A program made the position numbers and the translations under genes. From Pollenia angustigena (taxonomy: Eukaryota; Arthropoda; Insecta; Diptera; Polleniidae), in contig OV884059.1 in assembly GCA_930367215.1 (NCBI GenBank), forward strand, positions 153,634,511 to 153,698,510: 64,000 bases of DNA. The letters run 5' to 3'. Below the pieces are notes generated by a model that saw nothing but the letters and a program-made list of their open reading frames with translations, searched no databases and was not told the origin of the DNA. Positions 12,050 through 23,465 of the stretch are shown piece by piece (the stretch's first letter is position 1; the number at the start of each line of letters is the position of its first letter).

Positions 12050-12650
12050 AAGTTTTTGGGCCTTAGTTGTTGCACCCCTTGCATCTTAAAAGATTATCAG
12101 AACGCCTTTCAACCGACTGTTTAACAATAACTCTAATGCTGGGTACACACTATGCAACTCATTTACGCAATCTAGTGAATTAAATTCATTTTCATTCATT
12201 CCAGATTGCATCAACATCCAAACGCTTTGATATTTTGAGGTTGCATTGAAACAGATTGCATGTAGATTGCACTGTGTGTACCCAGCATAATGCTTTCAAT
12301 GCGATAAACGCATGATTTGTTTGGCCTGAAATTGACTTGCTCTCTTTTTAATTGTGGTTCTAGTAGAGGAGCAATACGGTTATGTAGGATAGGAGCTATT
12401 ATTTTATTTATTATATACAGAATTGTAATGCTCTCCAGTTTCCACATTCTTGCCGCTTACCCTTCTTCGCAATATTTGATTCCATGATGTTATCGGATAT
12501 TTTCGCGATATTCCAGAGGCAATCGATTATTGGCCTGAAAGAGATGGGAATCGACTTCCAGTGAGGTTTCATCGGGTTCTGCTGCCTTACCATGTTTAAG
12601 GTGGTATATGGCTTCTCTTATTTCGTTAACAGTTAACAGCGTTGATGTGC
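12050..12650 (-). pseudogene. RTE-type reverse transcriptase remnant split by a MITE
   Basis: Minus-strand frames read, in order, EIREAIYHLKHGKAAEPDE (about 12630-12575), ECGNW (about 12450), INKIIAPILHNRIAPLLEP (12412-12356) and REQVNFRPNKSCVYRIESI (about 12345-12290). Then, after a 151 bp insertion, RVIVKQSVERRS (12133-12098) follows. RTE/BovB-like reverse transcriptases have this order, including the (E)QAGFRPxRSCxDQIxxLRxIxEQ block. Frameshifts and stops inactivate it. Both ends of the retroelement are lost. Removing the inserted MITE restores continuity of the conserved block, which supports both calls. Confidence 0.8.
12137..12287. mobile_element. 151 bp MITE inside the RTE remnant, TAA duplication
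   Basis: The left end TGCTGGGTACACACTATGCA and complemented right end TGCTGGGTACACACAGTGCA match at 18 of 20 bases. TAA is duplicated at 12134-12136 and 12288-12290. It lies within the conserved reverse transcriptase block described above. Non-coding. Confidence 0.85.
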
Positions 12651-12752
12651 CCATATCGGTACATGTCTTCCGAGAGTGGTGACTTTTTACATAGAAGAAA
12701 AGGCGTGACTCTGATTTTGTTAGTCAAAGTGAACAAATTTATTCAACAATAA

Positions 12753-12968
12753 GACGGCATTTACATCTATGCAATTAACGCCGAGTTTTTTTTCTATTTT
12801 CTTTTAAAGTAGTTGCTTCGAAACTTTTTTCACATTTACATTAAATTCAAGCATTTTTTCAACTTTTTCAACCCCGTTTTCTTCCCTAGACCTCTTGCTC
12901 ACAAACAAAAAGTTGCATGTGAAAGTTGCGGCAAGTTGCGGCGTTAATTGCATGATGTAAATATGGTC
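12753..12968. mobile_element. 216 bp MITE, TAA duplication
   Basis: The arms share TTTACATC and ATGCAATTAACGCCG in inverted order; the ends are GACGGCATTTACATC on the left and GACCATATTTACATC on the complemented right. TAA lies at 12750-12752 and 12969-12971. It sits 60 bp from the next MITE. Confidence 0.75.
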
Positions 12969-13028
12969 TAACTTACAAAATTTATAATTATGCGTTTTTC
13001 CCTACGAAAAAAACATAATGAGCACTTA

Positions 13029-13181
13029 TGGGTCGATTCCGAATGGGAACACAACTGAAGTTGAGTTGTCAGCAGCGAAATCAGGCAACTCCGCTCATGT
13101 TAAAAAATACAAACTTTTTTACAGACTGATTTCGCTGCTGGCAACTCAACTTTAGTTCAGTTGCCATCTGTAATTGACCCA
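13029..13181. mobile_element. 153 bp MITE, TTA duplication
   Basis: Inverted arms of about 55 bp begin TGGGTC and share AGTTGAGTTG and AGCAGCGAAATCAG. TTA is duplicated at 13026-13028 and 13182-13184. Non-coding. Confidence 0.8.
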
Positions 13182-13685
13182 TTATTCTAGCGAAGAATAA
13201 TCTAAAGTGTAGCTAAAAAATTTCACTGGAAATGGTGTAGTAGAATAAAACTAAACACAAGTCTTATTAGATGTTGTTGCTGTCGTATTGCTGCTGTGGC
13301 TGTTGTTGTTTTTGTTGTTGCAGTAAATAGTTGCTAATTTATGGAACGGAAATGCCACAATGACATGCAAAACGGCCCGTAAATTTACGATTTACTCGAT
13401 ATTTCTTTCAAACTGTTTGTCTGACAGGAATATTAATGAATATACTTCTTATTCTTCTCTTTATAATTATATTTTGAGTGTCTTAAAAAAAATATACAAT
13501 ATAATAATGATGATGAGTTTTGTAAATTAAATATAAATTTTGGAAAAAATTTATTTTTTTTTCAAATTTTACAACGCAATTCATTAAAATTGAAATAATA
13601 TTGGCGAAATCTTTTTAAATTTCGACGTATGTAGGTATTTCGATTTTTAAAATATTGCAATATTTTTTAATATTTTTTTTCTTTG

Positions 13686-13756
13686 GTAGACTCGGTAGGT
13701 TGTTGGGGAGTTAATCTATTGGTGCGAGGGTTGTGGGTTCGATTCACGGCAGAGTT
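13686..13756 (+). repeat. tRNA-like SINE head
   Basis: The sequence contains GTGGGTTCGATTCACGG, a strong RNA polymerase III B box (GGTTCGANNCC type), about 40 bp downstream of ACTCGGTAGGTTGTTGG, an acceptable A box. A mature tRNA cannot be folded convincingly from it, so a tRNA-derived SINE or tRNA relic is more likely. The coding-looking frame over it is a shadow. Confidence 0.5.
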
Positions 13757-13759
13757 TTT

Positions 13760-14410
13760 CGTCTCCTTCACAGATAGAAGGTCTACGTTACGATTTTGCT
13801 TTAACAATTTGGTAAAAGTAATTAAGAAAATTAGTTGTTCACAAATAGAAAATTTAATAAATTATGGAAATTGGTATAGAAAGTCTTTGTGCTCACTTTG
13901 TATCACAGTTGTGATCCGGAATTGCTTTGAGGTTTTCTTTATTGTAACTTAAACAATTTTTTAAAATACAGAAAAACAAATTCTAAAAATGTAACTAAAA
14001 TGCAATTAATGTGCCTACTTGTTATAAAATTAACAACAAATTTGACGTCGATATTCTTCCATTTAATAAAACATCAACATCATCATCAACAACAAATTCA
14101 AAACACCAAGAAAAAATTTAATTAAAAAAGCTTTAAATAAACAATTGCAAAAATCACCATCATCATCATCATCAACAATATTTGTATACGATTAAAGTTC
14201 AACTTCATTAAATAAAATGTTATTTACAACGTATATGACAATTGGTAAGTGGCTTTTATTTATTTATATTTTAAAGATTTTTTGTTTAATAATTTTTTTA
14301 TACTGTTTAAGTCGCTTTTCTTTAATGTTTCAATTAAGAAAGGATATTTTAAGGATTGAAACATAAATATGTAATTGCCTTTTCAAAAATTGTCTTTTTC
14401 TTGAACTTGA
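13760..14410. other. AT-rich stretch with CAT/CAA trinucleotide runs
   Basis: Holds (CAT)n and (CAA)n-like runs at 14070-14095 and 14155-14177. Another trinucleotide run (GTT/GCT) is at 13264-13320. GGTAAGT at 14244-14250 resembles a splice donor, but no exon could be tied to it. Confidence 0.5.
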
Positions 14411-14412
14411 AG

Positions 14413-14956
14413 TGAACTGCCTTGCCTGTTCAACGATTTCCAACGTTAACGCTGGCATACAAAATTTCCATAGAAATAATCAAAATTCATGTGCAACGGG
14501 TAACTAAATAAAAATATTATCGCTTTGACTTAAGTCAGTCTCAATGACTGAATTCAGTTTTGTGACAGTTTGTCATTAAATTGTGCCTAATGAGTCCTTT
14601 CTCCGATGTTACTGAGTCATCGCACTGATGACATGTTCTATTTAAGTGACTCCAGTTTGTTTTTCACACACCCTCTTTTTATTATTTTAATAACTCCTTT
14701 TTTTATTTCATTCATTAACTGAGACACATGGGTCTGCAATCACAACTGTTTCAATCCCACAATTAAAGGGTTGTGAACAACCTTTTCACCTGAGAGATCA
14801 AGACTGTAATGCAAAATATAATAATTTCAAAATAGATCAGCGTAATTACGCTTTTTCTATCAGTGTATAAAAAAACCACTGAGTTTTAAAAATATTATCC
14901 GTTCAAAATTCTACACTAACGTTACCGTTTGAAATTGATGAACAGGCAGTTAAAAA
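14413..14956. mobile_element. MITE F carrying a family D insertion
   Basis: Left AACTGCCTTGCCTGTTCAAC and the complement of GATGAACAGGCAGTT near 14941-14955 are inverted, allowing a 3 base gap, and the match continues through ATTTC and AACG. Most of the interior is a truncated copy of the TA-target family D in reverse orientation. The duplication is unclear. Confidence 0.5.
14515..14865 (-). mobile_element. Family D element, copy 3, truncated
   Basis: Read on the minus strand it begins CACTGATAGAAAAAGCGT with TA beyond it (14866-14867). It matches copy 2 in the blocks GTCATCAGTGCGATGAC and AGTAACATCGGAGAAAGGA. The far end is missing. Confidence 0.65.
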
Positions 14957-15840
14957 AATTTAGAAATAAACTTTTTCTTTAAATAAATTCTTTCTCATAC
15001 AAATGGTTTTTTTAAGTTTCTCTAAAAAAGTGTAAATTTTTAAGTAGTTTGTAAAACGTACCATTATTAAAAGTATCTTTAAAGGAATTTCACTTTAGAA
15101 GATGGCTCTTTTAAAAAATGTATTTTTTTTACAGATTTTATTTTTCTACTTGTAATATTAACCTGTCAGATGGTTGTCAGACCTGTCAACTCTATGATTA
15201 ATTGTGTTTAGTTTAGTTTGATAACTTTATCATAAGAACGTAAAGGCCAGACCGAATTGCGATTATTTTTTTTAAATATTTGGCATTCAATGTTGTTCAA
15301 AAATAAACAGAACATTATTAAGTGTACGGCTCACACACCCAAAAACGATTTCTATTTTTTTTTTTTTGGTGTTTTTGTGTTATGTACTACACAACCCTTA
15401 ATACCGTTCATAACTATTTTCAAGCCATTAACAAACATTATATAGTGTTCTGTACTTTGTTATAAAGCAGAAAATGAAACAGAATTTTAGTGGTTCTGTA
15501 GACATACATTACATTTTAATGTTCTATAGTGTTTTTTTACATGGACAAAGAAATCATCAAAAATTTTGAGCGCTAGTATTGTTGTTGTTGCTTGGAAATA
15601 GCTTGTGTGTGTGTGTATTGTGTACATGTTTTATTTTTGTAAAAATGTTTGGCTGGCTTTTGGTTTCTTCGAACATGTGTTTTGATTTTGTAAAAAAATT
15701 GTTTGTTTACTTTAGCAGCCAAAAGGTCGCTAAGCACAACTAAAACGAACGAACATTAATGTGTTGAACCGAACATGACGAAGTTTGTGTTAAAAAAAAA
15801 AAAAACCACAACCAAATGTTCTCATCTTGTTGTTAAACTG
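14957..15840. other. Unassigned stretch
   Basis: AT-rich, with a short GT run at 15603-15616. TATATAGTGTTCTGTA at 15440 is loosely inverse to sequence near 16165-16180, so a long degraded element may span 15.4-16.2 kb; the evidence is weak. Confidence 0.35.
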
Positions 15841-16042
15841 ATCGAAATTATTAATTTTGGTATCAGGAAACTCGATATCGAATGAAATGTATTGAATTTG
15901 AAATAATAGCATTCGATGTCGAGTAACTCGACATTACATTTATCGTGTTTTCATTCGATATGTCAGTGTCTATCGTATGCAAAAACATTCGATAGTTTAT
16001 TCGATACGATAGTAACGAATGCGGTGATTAGACCCCTGGATA
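15841..16042. repeat. Possible degraded ATTCGATATCG palindrome
   Basis: Many ATTCGATA/TATCGAAT and CTCGATATCGAATG blocks occur in both orientations, and the right side reads TGCGGTGATTAGACCCC. Its complement GGGGTCTAATCACCGCA resembles the ends of the 22157-22387 element. The left end is not recognisable. Confidence 0.35.
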
Positions 16043-16746
16043 AGTTCAGTATTATTTTTGTGTTCGAAGATCACAAACAGAGAAACTTTTTTTATTTATG
16101 ATTCACTTCGCAAATACTATTAGCATTTGTGTTTGCCATATACATAACAACTGAGCAGAACACTAAAGAACAGTATATAATATTTATTTTCGAACACTGG
16201 CTACAATGACCAGAAAATTAAGAACAAAAAAAAATAAAACATTAAAACAAACAAAGAAATGAGAGAACATTTAAAGTTACTGCCGACTATTTAATTATTT
16301 AATAAATCATGAAGACTCAGTTCTGTTTAAACACAATCTTCCACAAATGAGCTGAACATGAACTAGAAGCCAACCCACTGTTTTTGTGCAACATACATAT
16401 CTTCTGCTGAGGCTCGTTGTTTGCTTAATGCCCACATTTACAGTAACAAAAGCAATCAAAGGTTTTTACAGAATTGCTACATCCACAAAAAATCAGCTTA
16501 ATGAGCCGCTTAATGACGCTTGTTTGTTTACCGGAAATATGCTTTTTCCAAAAGGACGGTCCTACAGCTGTTTAAGCCATCCACTTAATGAAAAATTATT
16601 GCGAAAGGTAAATGTTCAACAAGATCTCCCAACGGTGTTGTGCGCAAGAGTCTTGAAGAGCTGTTAAGCTAATATTTCAATTTTATTTTTCGGAGTATTG
16701 AGTATTAATATATCTAAAATAGTATACTTTACCAAGGTCCCATCTA

Positions 16747-17411
16747 CACTGATAGAAAAAGCGTCATAAAGCTTATGTATTTTGACATCAGTACTGTGAT
16801 AAGTGTCTTCATTTTTGACCCCATGACACTTTTCATCATTGTGATGTCAGCCTTATCATTACTTGGTCAAATTGTCATCAAGTGAAATTATGTCATCCAC
16901 AAGATGACACATCGGCATCACACAAATGACGAATCGGAGTCAGTTTAATAAAAAATGTCATCAGGGCGATGACTCAGTAACATCGGAGATAGGAATTACA
17001 CTCAATTTCATGGTAAACTGTTTCACTTATGTTGTATTTCGACCTTTGTTTACTGAAGAACTCTCAATTATAAGGCACCAGCAGCATGTCCGATATGGTT
17101 TTCGTTATCATTCTACTTTGAAAATGGTATGTATTTAACTAAATAATTTAAACAAATAGAATATGGGAATTTTTGCTTCTTATTTTACTCTTTAAACATG
17201 AAAATAATGTTTATAATACACAAAATCTAGCATCGAATTGTCGTCACTGTAGTCATAGAATAGAGGACGCAAAAATATGACAACATTTTATGATGACTTT
17301 CGTCATTGGATTGATGTAATTTTTTGCCTCATTGATGCCATGTTAAATAACATTTATGTCACAATTCTAATGTTAGGGCATTATCAATATGAAGATGTAT
17401 ATTTCTAAGTG
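16747..17411 (+). mobile_element. Family D element, copy 1
   Basis: Starts CACTGATAGAAAAAGCGTC after TA and ends with the degraded inverse of the same sequence. It matches copy 2 at 37932-38627 along its length, including TTTGACATCAGTACT and TGACCCCATGA. The interior is packed with GATGACA/TGTCATC and TGACATC motifs. No transposase frame. TA targeting suggests the Tc1/mariner superfamily. Confidence 0.75.
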
Positions 17412-17629
17412 TGAAGTAGCGCGAGCAGTTGAAGCCACAAGGGCTTCATGGACTCTATAGGACTATAGGCGCAGCTACTAGTCCAAGCATTTCAAGGGGT
17501 TTAAAATTGTAGAAAATGACCTTTCGGAGATTAAGTCTTGCCTGTATTTTAAACTGAAATTGTTACGAGGGATATCTTAATATCTGCCAGTTGCTGATGT
17601 TCAGCCTGCGATTTATATTATGTATTTTC

Positions 17630-18924
17630 TAGGGTATTCATTTAATCGGGCTTTTGCTTTAATCGGTTAATCGCTCGATTAATTAACCGAGGTTTTGGTT
17701 TAATCGGTTAATATTGCTATTGATCAGTTAACCGATTAATAAAGTTTTGTTATAAATTAAGTAATTTCAATAAATTAAAATGCAAAAATTATTTATTATT
17801 TGGAGTTTATTAGTGAAAAAAACCAATAACATAACAAACGAAACAATTCTTGAACTGAAATGAGCAAACAAATAAAATTCAATACTAATTAATACATATG
17901 GGCATTCCCACAGAATGTTCTACCAGGATGAAAGAATAGAATGTTGGTAAGCATCGTCTTTCATTGTTTATTATTATAAAATAAAGTCTATGTTTTTATA
18001 AAAGAATGGTTTTTATAGCATATCTCAGCTGTTTTACTTGAGGAAATTGGGCTGGAAACTGGAAAACTTTATATTTTTTAAAGCTACATCTAAAGAAATT
18101 TTTATATAATTATTTTACAGGCAAAAAAATGTTATGTTTGGACTTTTTCTTCACAATCTCTCCATTACAATCAATTGTAAATTGAGTATTAGGTTTTTGT
18201 TAAGGAAATTTTTGGGAAAATTCATGGTGATAATAATAAAAAAAACATATGAAAAAATCGTAAGTTCGCGACCCCGTACGTTCGAAAAATAATTTGGTTT
18301 AAATATTTAGCATTTAAGCGATTATTTTCTTTAGATTTGTTAAATCTTGACTTAGAGAAAAATTCTTGCATTTATCGAAGATGTTAGAGAAATCCAAAGC
18401 AATCCATAATACAGAATATCTAATTTCTCAGTCTTTTTCCTGGATTTCTCTAAACATATAAAATCTTCTATTATGCCATTATAGTACTGTTTTAATTTTT
18501 TAAAATTTTGATCACTTCTAATTGTTTCGGTTACTATCGAGAGTTTCTTCTGTTGTCAGGCCATCATCTGGCATAGCTCAGCACCGCACATTCTGCAAAA
18601 AAGTTTATTTCCGAATCCCTTAGTTTCTGTTTTTGTACTGTTTCTTAAGAATGTATTGCTAGAAGAAAATATATTGTATGAAAAAATATTTTCTGAACAC
18701 ATACCTTTTGAATATGAGACGAAACAAATAATAAAAAACACAAACAAATTTTTTATAATACTACAAAAGATTCAAAATTTTGTTATATCGGTTAATCGGT
18801 TAATCGACTGAAATTAACCGGTTTAATCGTTAATCGAAAAAACGCAATTTTAAATTAACCGATCAGTTAATCGGGTAGTAATTAATTGGTTAACCGGTTA
18901 ACGGTTAACCGAATGAATACCCTA
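17630..18924. mobile_element. 1.3 kb hAT-like element with TTAATCGG repeats
   Basis: The ends are perfect 13 bp inverted repeats, TAGGGTATTCATT. The flanks GTATTTTC (17622-17629) and GTATTATC (18925-18932) match at 7 of 8, as expected for an ageing hAT duplication. Both ends carry many copies of TTAATCGG and GGTTAATCG. A minus-strand frame at 18556-18747 contains a CxxC stretch (LFCRMCGAEL) that could be a BED-finger relic; this is weak. Confidence 0.8.
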
Positions 18925-18932
18925 GTATTATC

Positions 18933-19462
18933 ATAAGGGTTAACTGAAGTTAAGCGATTATGCAAATACATACCAGCAACTTAAGCTAAGTTGGAAGAGA
19001 CAATCTATCTTCTATCTATCTATCTTATTGTATATATATAAAACAGGATGTGTGTATGTATGTATGTATGTATGCGGGCGGAGGGGCGTTTTAAATAAAA
19101 AATTAGCTAGATTTATCATTAAATCGAGCTTTTATTCTATTATATTCATGTTTATTGAACATGCATACGTAAGTACGTGTTAACATATTGGGGAAAATTA
19201 TTTGTCTAAAAACTCAGTAATAAATGATTGTTTGTACCTATGAAGTATGCAAACTTTTTTCAACTGCTTTTTCTTGCAATACTCTCATCACTTAAAATTT
19301 GTGTAATGAATTTTATTTGCCATCTTCTTTAAAGTGCAAATCGAAGACTGGTATTCCATACTTTTGCGATATTAGAGAAAGACTTACAAGCACATTCAAG
19401 ATTTAACCATTCGTTAAACCGGGACAAACAAATGTTGATCGTTCGTTATATAAGGTAACTAA
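18933..19462. other. Microsatellites and unassigned DNA
   Basis: Contains a TCTA run at about 19003-19026 and a (GTAT)n run at about 19051-19073. Nothing else recognised. The end of this stretch (CCATTCGTTAAACCGG) may belong to the pogo-like remnant described next. Confidence 0.6.
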
Positions 19463-20036
19463 TAAGGGTAATCACGATGGTCATTGTGCAAATTTGCAAT
19501 GTGTAAATTTGCAGTGCATATTATGATTGATCGTGAGCATACCACTTTTATTTTTGTGCAAATATGCTATTTTTCTAAAAATGTATTCTGGCAACACTAA
19601 AAACTTCTGGCAGCACTGTAAAAAATCTGCATTTGTTTACAATTATACACAAGCAAATTAAAATAAATGTTTTCTTTTTAATTAATTTAAATTTAATTCT
19701 CTATTTTATTTTACAATCTGCGAAAATGTTCAATTTATAAGTTTTCTTAAAATCAATAGGCACTTAATATGTCAAATGTTATTGTTTACATTTGTTTGCA
19801 ACTGAGCAAATATGCACTACTAACTTTGCTCATGGTTTTTTTTAGTGCAAACGAAGTAAAAAAGTAAAAATTTTGTTGTTGTGTTGTGTAAATGTGTGTA
19901 TTTTTGCACGCATTTGCATCGTTTGCACACTTTGCACTACCCATCGTGATTTCCCTTAATGTTAAAATTTGCTCATTCGTTATATCGGATTTTCGTTAAA
20001 GTGAGTATTTGTTATATCGAGCTTTGCCTGTATATT
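19385..20036. mobile_element. Possible pogo-like remnant interrupted by a MITE
   Basis: On the right side the complement reads CAGGCAAAGCTCGATATAAC with TA outside, like pogo/Tigger ends. Repeated motifs ATTCGTTATATCGG and GTTCGTTATAT flank the inserted MITE. The left end is not recognisable. Confidence 0.4.
19466..19955. mobile_element. 490 bp MITE with GGGTAATCACGATGG ends
   Basis: The left end GGGTAATCACGATGG and complemented right end GGGAAATCACGATGG match at 14 of 15. The flanks TAA (19463-19465) and TTA (19956-19958) differ by one base. The interior has many TTTGCAC/GTGCAAA motifs. Non-coding. Confidence 0.75.
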
Positions 20037-20044
20037 AAAGCTCA

Positions 20045-21688
20045 ATGCGGCACGTGTTAGAATTTTAATATCGATTTAAAATTTTCACAGAATCATTTGC
20101 TTGCTATAGTTAACCATTTAAAAGGTAATGCAAAAAAAGAGTTGAAAATCAAATAAGGACTCAATACATTTAGCATGAAGGTTAGAGTAGGAGCCGGAGT
20201 TGGAGTCGGAGTCATACTTAAAAAATTTCAGCGGTTGGAGTCTGAGTTAGAGCTAAAGTCATGTGCTTTTTTCAGAAGTACTACTTATCAGTAAATTATG
20301 TTAAACCATAATTGGTATTTATATTTATAACTTATAAAAATTAAAACAATTGGTTCTTACTAATTAACGAATTAATAGGTGCGTTCGTAAAAAAAGGTAC
20401 TATTTTAAATAAAATAACTATTTGCTTTTGTTATTATTAATTTTTTTTTATTTCTTTTCAATAGAGCATTTTCTTTAAATCAAAAAAAAAACCTTTTTAA
20501 GAAATAAATACCTTTTTTGTTTTAAAATATTTGAGAAGTTTATTTTTATTCAAAAAAGTACCTTCCCGCAAAACAGGTACTTTTTTTTTTAAAAAAATTT
20601 TAATTTCTGCTAAAAGAGAAACTAACTTTGTCATTTAATTTTAACAAAATATCAATATTCATTTGAATATCTATCCATTTGCATATAAATGCAGCCTCTC
20701 ATTACAAATAAAAAAAGAATTAATTTTTAAATCAGCTTTAAAAAAAAAACAATGTAGCAAATCTTATTAAATACTTTTTTCTAAATTATCATTTTAATCT
20801 GCAGAGATTAATAAAAAATAGCTGCAGAAAAATGGCAATAGACTGCAGCACAACTATTCTGCAAATATGATCACCAAAATACAAAAAACGAGGGTAGGCT
20901 TAAAAAATTTCCAATTACAAGCAGTAAGTTTTAGCAAAAACCGTAAATAAATACATTTTTTCTGTTCATAGGCATAAAATAATATTGGTAAATTTTAATT
21001 TTGCCAGAAAATATTTTTATGTTGAACGACCCTCCTATATTAATTATATTTGCGTTTGCTTAAAAGTGTAAATTAGCTTTGCTGGTTACATACTGTTTTA
21101 CATTTACAAGCGAGTTTTTGCTAAATAAAAACAAAATGTGATTTGATGAGGCCGCACCTTGCAAACATTTTTAACATAATTCTTTGACGCGACAACACTC
21201 TACTACTCTGTTGCGGTAACAATGCATTATAATGAAAACTACTGCAGCAACAACAACAATGAAATTGCCACCTTTAAATATTTACAAATACGAACGTGCA
21301 TGCAACCAACATACAGATACGAGTACTCAGGCAGCATTTAAAATGTTCATAAAATTATAACAAAATGCTTTAACGCTTGTAACGGTCCAAACATGCGCTT
21401 GTTATGTTAAATATGTTTTGACTCCAAACAAGAATATAAACATACATACCTACATCGTTATACATGCATACATATATTTATGTATGAAGTATGTGATTCA
21501 TATAAATATATGTGTTTGATAGGATTAGACTAGGGGGTGTTACAGTTCAGTGTCTTTGAAGCACAGGGTTTAAACGTATATAAAAAGTCGCAAACACTTA
21601 ACAATGCGCCTGATTACACAGAGTGGCGCAGAATGAGCTCTATGGTTTATTTGGTATATAATGTTCTTATATATACAATTATCTTCGA
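20045..21688. other. AT-rich stretch with a GGAGTC-like run
   Basis: At about 20186-20260 there is a degenerate GGAGTY repeat (GGAGCCGGAGTTGGAGTCGG). Otherwise AT-rich with no recognised gene or element ends. Confidence 0.5.
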
Positions 21689-21797
21689 TTTTCACCAAGT
21701 GTGGTTATAATTAACTATCGGTTATAGCTGTCAAAACATATTTGTAACCGGAACTTTAATTGAAAGTTAGTTTTAACCGAACTTGGTGAAAATGGCC
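21689..21797. mobile_element. ~107 bp palindromic MITE
   Basis: ATTTTCACCAAGTGTGGTTA on the left is mirrored by the complement of TAACCGAACTTGGTGAAAAT on the right, with further mirrored AACTNNCGGTTA blocks. The boundaries and duplication are not certain. Confidence 0.6.
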
Positions 21798-21839
21798 GTA
21801 TTTCATATAAATAAGTACAGAGTTGGGATTTTTTTCAAC

Positions 21840-22153
21840 AATCTTTGAAAAATGATATCCTAAAAGTGATGTCCATTTTCTGCTTCGCACTAACGTGCTC
21901 TTTTTAAAATATTTCGGATGTTATGGTCATGATTTCATTTAGAATGTTTTCTTTTAGTTGGGGAATGGTTCTTGGCTTTCTTTGTAATATCCCCAAGAAA
22001 ACTTCCGGGAGCTGTTAATCCGGTGAATGAAATCGGTTGTGCGCGAAATAATGCGTTCGCCGAATATGTCTCTTACCAAAGCCATTGAGGCACCTGCAAT
22101 ATATGCTGAGGATCCGTCTTGTTAAAACCACAAGTTTGGATGGTATTCAACTG
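21840..22153 (-). pseudogene. Degenerate mariner/Tc1 transposase fragment
   Basis: The minus strand, read across shifts, gives an FNKTDPQ-type region (where FQQDG is expected) and then YIAGASMALVRDIFGERIIS and INSSRKFSWGYYKE. This is the order around the second and third catalytic residues of mariner-type transposases (QQDGxxxHTA, then RSPDLxxxDFFLWGY). The third aspartate motif is unrecognisable. The fragment ends against the MITE at 22157. Confidence 0.55.
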
Positions 22154-22156
22154 CTG

Positions 22157-22387
22157 GGGGCAAATTATGGCAGTCGTGATCGAATACTTTTTCGATTCGA
22201 AAGCAATTTTAGTTCTTATTCTTTCTGTTCACATTGAACGGATCGAAATTGTTTCTTTAGTGTTGTAAAACATTTATTTGAGTGTTCATAACACTAAAAA
22301 AATAATAACGATAAGTTCAGTATCGACTTAAATAAAATTGCTTTCGAAACGAAAAAGTATTCGATCGCGACTGCCATAATTAGCCCC
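22157..22387. mobile_element. 231 bp palindromic MITE, CTG duplication
   Basis: Arms of about 55 bp begin GGGGCAAATTATGGCAGTCG on the left and GGGGCTAATTATGGCAGTCG on the complemented right, sharing GATCGAATACTTTTTCG and CGAAAGCAATTTT. CTG is duplicated at 22154-22156 and 22388-22390. Non-coding. Confidence 0.8.
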
Positions 22388-22405
22388 CTGGCCTAACAAA
22401 TGTGT

Positions 22406-23465
22406 ATACCCTCCACCACAATTAGTTGTGAAGACGGTATACTTAGTTTGTCATTCCGTGTGAAACTTTTTTTTATTAATCATCTCAGACCCCATAAAGT
22501 ATATATATTCTGGGTCCTTGAGTAATTCTAAGTCGATTTAGCCACGTCTGTCCGTCTGTTGAAAACACGCTTACTTTCGAAAAACTCAGAAGAAATAAAA
22601 AAACTTGATGTCAAATTGCTTATAGTTATCCTAAGCAGTTTGGGATTGAAATCCAGCAAAATCGGTTCAGTAAGATCAAAATTGATAATTTTGCTACAAA
22701 AACCGACATAAATGGTGGAAAAATGCACAGAATGATATAAGCTTTTGCAGAAATTCGTTAAATGGGACTAGAAATGACACTGCAAAGTTTCGTGAAGATC
22801 GGTCCATAATTTACCCTAGGTCCCATATAAACCCTACTTTCGGAAAACTGTTTAGGAAGCCTAACATTTTTATAGGATTAGAAATGACACTGTGAAGTTT
22901 CGTGAAGATCAGTTCATAATATAACCTAGGTCCCATATAAACCCTACTCCCGGAAAACAGTTTATTACACCTAAAACCTTAATAATAATGATATCATAAC
23001 GAATTTTGGCACGTCACAGTTAAATACGACTTGAAATGACACTGTAAAGTTTCGTGAAGATCGGTCTATAATTTACCCTAGGCCTCGTATAAAGACCAGA
23101 CTGGTAAAATAATTAAATACAAACGCTAAAACTTATTGCTCCGCTGTATTGAAAGTTAAGTTACTCTGCAGAATTTTTGGATGAATAATCATAGCTTACC
23201 ATGGCTCCAATATAAATGGCTCTCCTGAAAATCATTTAAGTTCAGCTTAAACTGTTACGAATCATGATGCTTTACCCAAGCTATTTAAAATTGCTAAAAA
23301 AAAAGCGTACAACTTTCTGATTGTCGGTCAATAATTTAATATATGTATGAATGTCTAAACCGCAACCAATTTTAATGCAGATGTTTTTTTTATAAAGATA
23401 AATTAATAATAAATACACATCAAGATATTACTCCTTAAATATTCGAACTGTCGGTGGAGGGTATC
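22406..23465. mobile_element. TACCCTCCACC element, copy 1
   Basis: The left end TACCCTCCACCACAATTAGT and right end GGTGGAGGGTAT form short inverted ends. The interior matches 51134-51851 in order: GTTTGTCATTCCGTG, ATCTCAGACC, AATTCTAAGTCGATTTAGCC, TCGTGAAGATCGGTC, TTCGAACTGTCGGTGG. Within this copy the block TTTCGTGAAGATCRGT(T/C)CA(T)AAT occurs three times (about 22790, 22900, 23050), so it has internally duplicated. No coding frame is conserved. Confidence 0.75.

Noticed and set aside
13735..13756. Functional tRNA gene at the B box
   Set aside because: The acceptor and anticodon stems do not pair, so it is kept as a SINE-like relic.
14244..14250. Splice donor GGTAAGT as evidence of a host exon
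   Set aside because: No adjoining coding sequence or acceptor could be linked to it.
16386..16667. 93-codon plus-strand frame starting MQHTYLLLRL
   Set aside because: No recognisable domain, no supporting splice or promoter signals, not repeated elsewhere in the window.
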